Shown here one piece after another: positions 60,540 to 64,000 of a stretch of 64,000 nt of DNA (positions are counted from its first letter, which is position 1; every line of letters begins with the position of its first letter). The position numbers and the translations under genes are program-made. The notes under the pieces were generated by a model, which was not told the origin of the DNA, made no database searches, and worked only from the letters and a program-made list of their open reading frames with translations. The stretch is from Candidatus Methylopumilus universalis (lineage in GTDB: Bacteria > Pseudomonadota > Gammaproteobacteria > Burkholderiales > Methylophilaceae). Location of the stretch: the NCBI GenBank assembly GCA_945883335.1, contig CAMCXI010000002.1:124001-188000 (forward strand), written 5' to 3'.

Positions 60540-61040
60540 CTAACTTTTTACCACTTTAAAATCCCGCAGTACCGCAAAAGGATTTGGAGCCTTAAGCTCG
60601 TTAACTTCTGCTTTTACTGCGCAATCATTAATCTCGTGTTTTGGTGCATAAGGTAAAGCGAGCAAAATCTCATCTTCCACCAATTGCAACAAATCCATCT
60701 CTGCCTCAGCTATTAGGTAATCGTGATCCTCAACATCATCCTCTTCAGGAGGAATTTCGGATTCATCATTAACCAAAATAAACTCAGATTTAATATCTAA
60801 AGCCATCATCATCGGCTCTAAACAACGCTGGCAAGGAACAGCGACATTACCGGTTACAATTAAATGTAGTCTTGCTTTTTTATCTAAACCAATCTCGCCA
60901 GTTAACCGCCAATTAAGGCTTTCGGTCTCCTGTTTGAGCAGATCTTTAGCTCGTTGTAAATCTGAGTGCGCGATTGTATCACGAATCTCTAGAGATTTTC
61001 TTGCAAATTCAAGGCTGTTGATGATGTGCTGTGCAGTCAT
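60540..61040 (-). CDS. yceD: YceD/DUF177 protein, 23S rRNA accumulation factor
   Basis: A 166-residue DUF177 protein. The conserved core is GNVAVPCQRCLEPM near 75-88, followed by an acidic stretch (EIPPEEDDVEDHD) and a C-terminal LKAPNPFAVLRDFK that marks the family. In E. coli the homologue is needed for normal 23S rRNA levels and is co-transcribed with rpmF. The ATG at 61040 agrees with the family start but has no ribosome site, and its promoter leaves room for only about three leader bases. Confidence 0.9.
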   Translation of the reverse strand: MTAQHIINSLEFARKSLEIRDTIAHSDLQRAKDLLKQETESLNWRLTGEIGLDKKARLHLIVTGNVAVPCQRCLEPMMMALDIKSEFILVNDESEIPPEEDDVEDHDYLIAEAEMDLLQLVEDEILLALPYAPKHEINDCAVKAEVNELKAPNPFAVLRDFKVVKS

Positions 61041-61049
61041 AAGGCGCGC

Positions 61050-61078
61050 ATGATATAATTAAGCTGTGGTTATGTCAA
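61050..61078 (-). promoter_or_regulatory. Strong sigma-70 promoter of the yceD-rpmF-plsX-fab operon
   Basis: On the minus strand a consensus TTGACA (61078-61073), a 17-base spacer and TATCAT (61055-61050). The expected start point near 61043 lies only about three bases before the yceD ATG. It overlaps the -10 element of the divergent pycA promoter. Confidence 0.75.
61051..61059 (+). promoter_or_regulatory. Extended -10 promoter of the pycA operon
   Basis: TGATATAAT is a perfect extended -10 (TG-N-TATAAT). The -35 region is poor, as tolerated for this class. The start would be near 61066, giving a 76-base leader before the GTG of pycA. Five bases are shared with the opposing yceD -10. Confidence 0.6.
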
Positions 61079-61141
61079 AAAACTAACCGATTTAACCGTT
61101 TATTTTTAACATCTTTAAACTCTTAACATTCAGGTTCAGTA

Positions 61142-62560
61142 GTGATTAAAAAAATTCTAGTCGCTAATCGCGGCGAAATTGCAGTGCGTATCGTTAGAGC
61201 ATGTTCGGAAATGGGCATTAAGTCTGTTGCGATCTATTCTGACGCCGACCGTCACGCATTGCATGTTAAAAAAGCAGATGAAGCTTATAACATTGGATCT
61301 GATCCAGTTATTGGTTATTTAAATGCACACAATATCGTTAACTTGGCTGTCGCATCAGGCTGTGATGCATTGCATCCTGGCTACGGCTTTTTATCTGAAA
61401 ACCCTGAGTTAGCTGAAATCTGTGCACGTCGCGGTATTAAGTTTATTGGCCCTGATGCAAGTTTGATTCGTCAAATGGGCGATAAGATTCAAGCGCGTAA
61501 CGCGATGGTGGCTGCAGGCATTCCTTGCACACCAGGCAGTGATGGCAACTTAGCTGACCTTGAAGAAGCATGTTTTTTGGCGGCTAAGATTGGCTACCCT
61601 GTTATGTTGAAAGCAACTAATGGCGGCGGCGGTCGAGGAATTAGACGTTGTAACGACGAAAAGGAATTGCTCGGAAACTATGACCGGGTAATTTCCGAAG
61701 CAAGCAAAGCGTTCGGCAAACCAGAAGTTTTCTTAGAAAAGTGCGTCGTTAATCCACGCCATATTGAAGTTCAAATTATTGGTGATAGCCACGGCAACGT
61801 GATTCACTTGTTTGAACGTGATTGCTCTATTCAGCGACGCAACCAAAAACTCATTGAGATCGCGCCGTCACCTCAATTAAGTGAAGCGCAACGCGAATAT
61901 ATCGGCAATTTAGCTGTTAAAGCAGCTAAGGCAGTCGGCTATGAAAATGCGGGTACTGTTGAGTTTCTGCTTGATTCAGATAATACCTTCTATTTCATGG
62001 AAATGAATACCCGCTTGCAGGTTGAGCATACTGTGACTGAAACCATCACGGGTATTGATATTGTTCAAGAACAGATTCGCATTGCTGATGGTCAGGAACT
62101 TCAATATAAACAAGATGAAGTGAATTATCGTGGCTTTGCGATGGAATTTCGCATTAATGCCGAAGACCCTAAAAATGATTTTCTGCCGAGTTTTGGTAAA
62201 ATCACACGTTACTATGCACCAGGCGGCCCGGGTGTGCGTATGGATGCCGCGATTTACAGCGGTTACGTTATCCCGCCCTACTATGATTCAATGTGCGCGA
62301 AGCTCACAGTTTGGGCTTTGGATTGGGATAGTTTGATTGAGCGCGGTCGTAGAGCATTAAATGATATGTTAGTGTATGGCGTGAAAACAACCATTCCATA
62401 TTATCAAGAGATTTTAAAGCACCCTGATTTTAGAAGTGGCGAATTTGATACTAGCTTTGTAGAATCACACCCTGAGCTAAACAATTACGCAACTGCGTTC
62501 CCTCCTGAGTTGATTGCTGCAGCGATTTCTGCCGCAATTGCAGCTCACGAAGGCATTTAA
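61142..62560 (+). CDS. pycA: Biotin carboxylase subunit (pyruvate/acetyl-CoA carboxylase type)
   Basis: The ATP-grasp biotin carboxylase carboxylates the biotin on a carrier domain. The 472-residue protein has the family N-terminus KKILVANRGEIAVR, GGGGRGIRR (161-169) as ATP loop, and EMNTRLQVEH in the active site. The start is GTG. Its 35-base gap to a carboxyltransferase gene of the oxaloacetate decarboxylase/pyruvate carboxylase type argues for a split pyruvate carboxylase rather than the accBC pair of fatty acid synthesis. An anaplerotic role suits a methylotroph. Assignment of the substrate is inferred from the neighbour. Confidence 0.88.
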   Translation: MIKKILVANRGEIAVRIVRACSEMGIKSVAIYSDADRHALHVKKADEAYNIGSDPVIGYLNAHNIVNLAVASGCDALHPGYGFLSENPELAEICARRGIKFIGPDASLIRQMGDKIQARNAMVAAGIPCTPGSDGNLADLEEACFLAAKIGYPVMLKATNGGGGRGIRRCNDEKELLGNYDRVISEASKAFGKPEVFLEKCVVNPRHIEVQIIGDSHGNVIHLFERDCSIQRRNQKLIEIAPSPQLSEAQREYIGNLAVKAAKAVGYENAGTVEFLLDSDNTFYFMEMNTRLQVEHTVTETITGIDIVQEQIRIADGQELQYKQDEVNYRGFAMEFRINAEDPKNDFLPSFGKITRYYAPGGPGVRMDAAIYSGYVIPPYYDSMCAKLTVWALDWDSLIERGRRALNDMLVYGVKTTIPYYQEILKHPDFRSGEFDTSFVESHPELNNYATAFPPELIAAAISAAIAAHEGI

Positions 62561-62595
62561 TTCATATCAACCAATAAATAAAATAAGTTAAATAT

Positions 62596-64000
62596 ATGGC
62601 ACAAGTTCATGTTTCTGAATTAGTTTTAAGGGATGGTCATCAATCCCTCATCGCAACCCGTCTACGTACTGAGGACATGTTGCCAATCTGCTCAAAATTA
62701 GATGCCATTGGTTTTTGGTCTCTTGAAGCCTGGGGTGGCGCTACATTTGACACCTGCGTTCGCTATCTAAAAGAAGACCCTTGGGAGCGTTTAAAGAAAC
62801 TACGTGCTGCCCTACCTAATAGCCGCATTCAAATGCTGTTGCGGGGTCAAAACCTACTTGGTTATCGTCATTATTCTGACGATGTTGTGCGTGCCTTTAT
62901 AAAACAATCTGCTGATTCTGGCGTTGATGTGTTTCGTATTTTTGACGCAATGAACGACATTCGAAATTTACGTGTATCTATCGAAGCGGTTAAGAAGCAT
63001 GGCAAACATGCTGAAGGGACTATTGCTTATACAACAAGCCCCGTGCATGACGTCAACTACTTCGTTGCTATGGCTAAAGAATTAGAAGCGATGGGCTCAG
63101 ATACCATTGCAATTAAAGATATGGCAGGATTATTGACGCCTAAGAGCACTGCTGAGATAGTTAAAGCGATCCGTGCTGCAGTCAAGCTACCTATTCACTT
63201 GCATAGTCATGCTACTTCAGGCTTAGCAAGCATGAACTTGTTAAAAGGGGTTGAAAACGGCGCAACCATTATCGATACATGCAATACATCCTTCTCAGAA
63301 GGTGCAAGCCATCCTACAACAGAAAGCTTAGTTGCTGCGCTTCAAGGTACGGAGTACGACACAGGCTTAAGTTTAGCCGCACTTCAAGAAGTTACCGCTT
63401 ATTTCCGTGAGGTTCGTAGAAAGTACTGGCAATTTGAAAGCGAGTTCACAGGCGTTGATACCCGCGTTTTAGTGAATCAAGTGCCAGGCGGCATGATTTC
63501 AAATCTTTCTAACCAACTGAAAGAACAAGGCGCACTAAACCGTATGGATGAGGTGCTGGCTGAAATTCCTCGCGTTCGTGAAGATTTAGGCTTTCCTCCG
63601 CTTGTTACCCCTACATCACAAATTGTTGGCACGCAGGCGGTATTGAATGTAATGACTGGCGCACGTTACAAGTCAGTGGCCAATGAAGTTAAAAACTACT
63701 TCTTAGGACAATATGGTAAAGCGCCTGCAAACGTGAACATTGACATCAGAAACATTGCTGTTGGTTGTGATGCAGAAGTAATTGAGTGCCGTCCTGCTGA
63801 TTTGCTTGACGATGAAATGGATAAGTTGCGCCAAGAGTCTGAAGCATGGGCGATGACTGAAGAGGATGTTTTGACTTACGCGATGTTCCCTGACTTGGCT
63901 AAAACATTCTTGCAAGAACGCAATGCAGGAAGTTTGAAACCTGAACAATTACTGACTAAAGAAGCTGTTTCAACCAATGATGCAAGATATGCGCCTAATG
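62596..64000 (+). CDS. oadA: Pyruvate carboxylase subunit B / oxaloacetate decarboxylase alpha, 3' end beyond the window
   Basis: The first 468 codons are visible from the ATG at 62596. The carboxyltransferase domain begins MAQVHVSELVLRDGHQSL, with the metal-binding Asp13, the DxF-type RIFDAMND segment, the carbamylated Lys174 in AIKDMAGLL and the metal-ligand pair in HLHSH. A conserved C-terminal PYC_OADA region starts near 300 (GGMISNLSNQL). The biotinyl domain would lie past the window edge. No oadB or oadG sodium pump gene is visible, but they could follow, so carboxylase versus decarboxylase stays open; the biotin carboxylase neighbour favours carboxylation. Confidence 0.9.
   Translation, partial: MAQVHVSELVLRDGHQSLIATRLRTEDMLPICSKLDAIGFWSLEAWGGATFDTCVRYLKEDPWERLKKLRAALPNSRIQMLLRGQNLLGYRHYSDDVVRAFIKQSADSGVDVFRIFDAMNDIRNLRVSIEAVKKHGKHAEGTIAYTTSPVHDVNYFVAMAKELEAMGSDTIAIKDMAGLLTPKSTAEIVKAIRAAVKLPIHLHSHATSGLASMNLLKGVENGATIIDTCNTSFSEGASHPTTESLVAALQGTEYDTGLSLAALQEVTAYFREVRRKYWQFESEFTGVDTRVLVNQVPGGMISNLSNQLKEQGALNRMDEVLAEIPRVREDLGFPPLVTPTSQIVGTQAVLNVMTGARYKSVANEVKNYFLGQYGKAPANVNIDIRNIAVGCDAEVIECRPADLLDDEMDKLRQESEAWAMTEEDVLTYAMFPDLAKTFLQERNAGSLKPEQLLTKEAVSTNDARYAPN

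Overview
The window looks like core chromosome of a betaproteobacterium, most likely a methylotroph of the family Methylophilaceae (Methylotenera-like). The basis is moderate-to-low GC as judged by eye, the gene orders rne/rluC, smc-zipA-ligA and yceD-rpmF-plsX-fabHDG-acpP-fabF, a PQQ-dependent dehydrogenase, and a split pyruvate carboxylase/oxaloacetate decarboxylase. The genus is an inference from family knowledge; no search was run. I see no insertion sequence, prophage, CRISPR array or rRNA operon.

Layout. 1-4.7 kb: the start of an exported trypsin-like protease (cut by the window edge), uvrB with a duplicated 3' end, and recQ. 4.7-10.9 kb: rne and rluC diverge from a 609-bp structured gap, and rluC leads a short operon (HAD phosphatase, Rieske protein, sppA). 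10.9-17 kb: pgi and a GH17/GT2 beta-glucan pair. 17-21.5 kb: a tightly coupled four-gene cluster (GT39-type transferase, GT2, GtrA, YdjC/HpnK deacetylase) that looks like a lipid-linked sugar modification pathway. 21.5-28.6 kb: queG overlaps head to head with tsaE-amiC-(beta-CASP hydrolase)-mutL-miaA. 28.6-34.8 kb: dapC, an EamA transporter, a TPR/SPINDLY-type O-GlcNAc transferase and mnmC. 34.9-38.9 kb: a PQQ dehydrogenase and modABC. 38.8-39.2 kb: a tRNA-Ala(GGC)/tRNA-Glu(UUC) operon. 39.2-49.2 kb: queF, smc-zipA-ligA, a TPR protein and msrPQ. 49.4-61 kb: a long leftward envelope/lipid/replication cluster from yceD to a PhnP-like hydrolase. 61.1-64 kb: biotin carboxylase and carboxyltransferase genes, the second cut by the window edge.

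How the parts fit. Several genes act on tRNA anticodon loops: queF and queG (queuosine), tsaE (t6A), miaA (i6A) and mnmC (mnm5U); the tRNA-Glu(UUC) here is a plausible MnmC substrate. Molybdate import (modABC) could feed the molybdenum enzyme MsrP. DNA maintenance genes (uvrB, recQ, mutL, ligA, smc, holB, tmk) are scattered among envelope genes.

The least explained items are the Arn-like four-gene cluster, the queG/tsaE overlap carrying 15-bp repeats, the hairpin-rich rne leader, the overlapping divergent promoters between fatty acid synthesis and pyruvate carboxylation with a nearly leaderless yceD, and the altered metal-site motif of the PQQ dehydrogenase. Most of the window is ordinary housekeeping sequence and I found no clearly new multi-gene system beyond these candidates.
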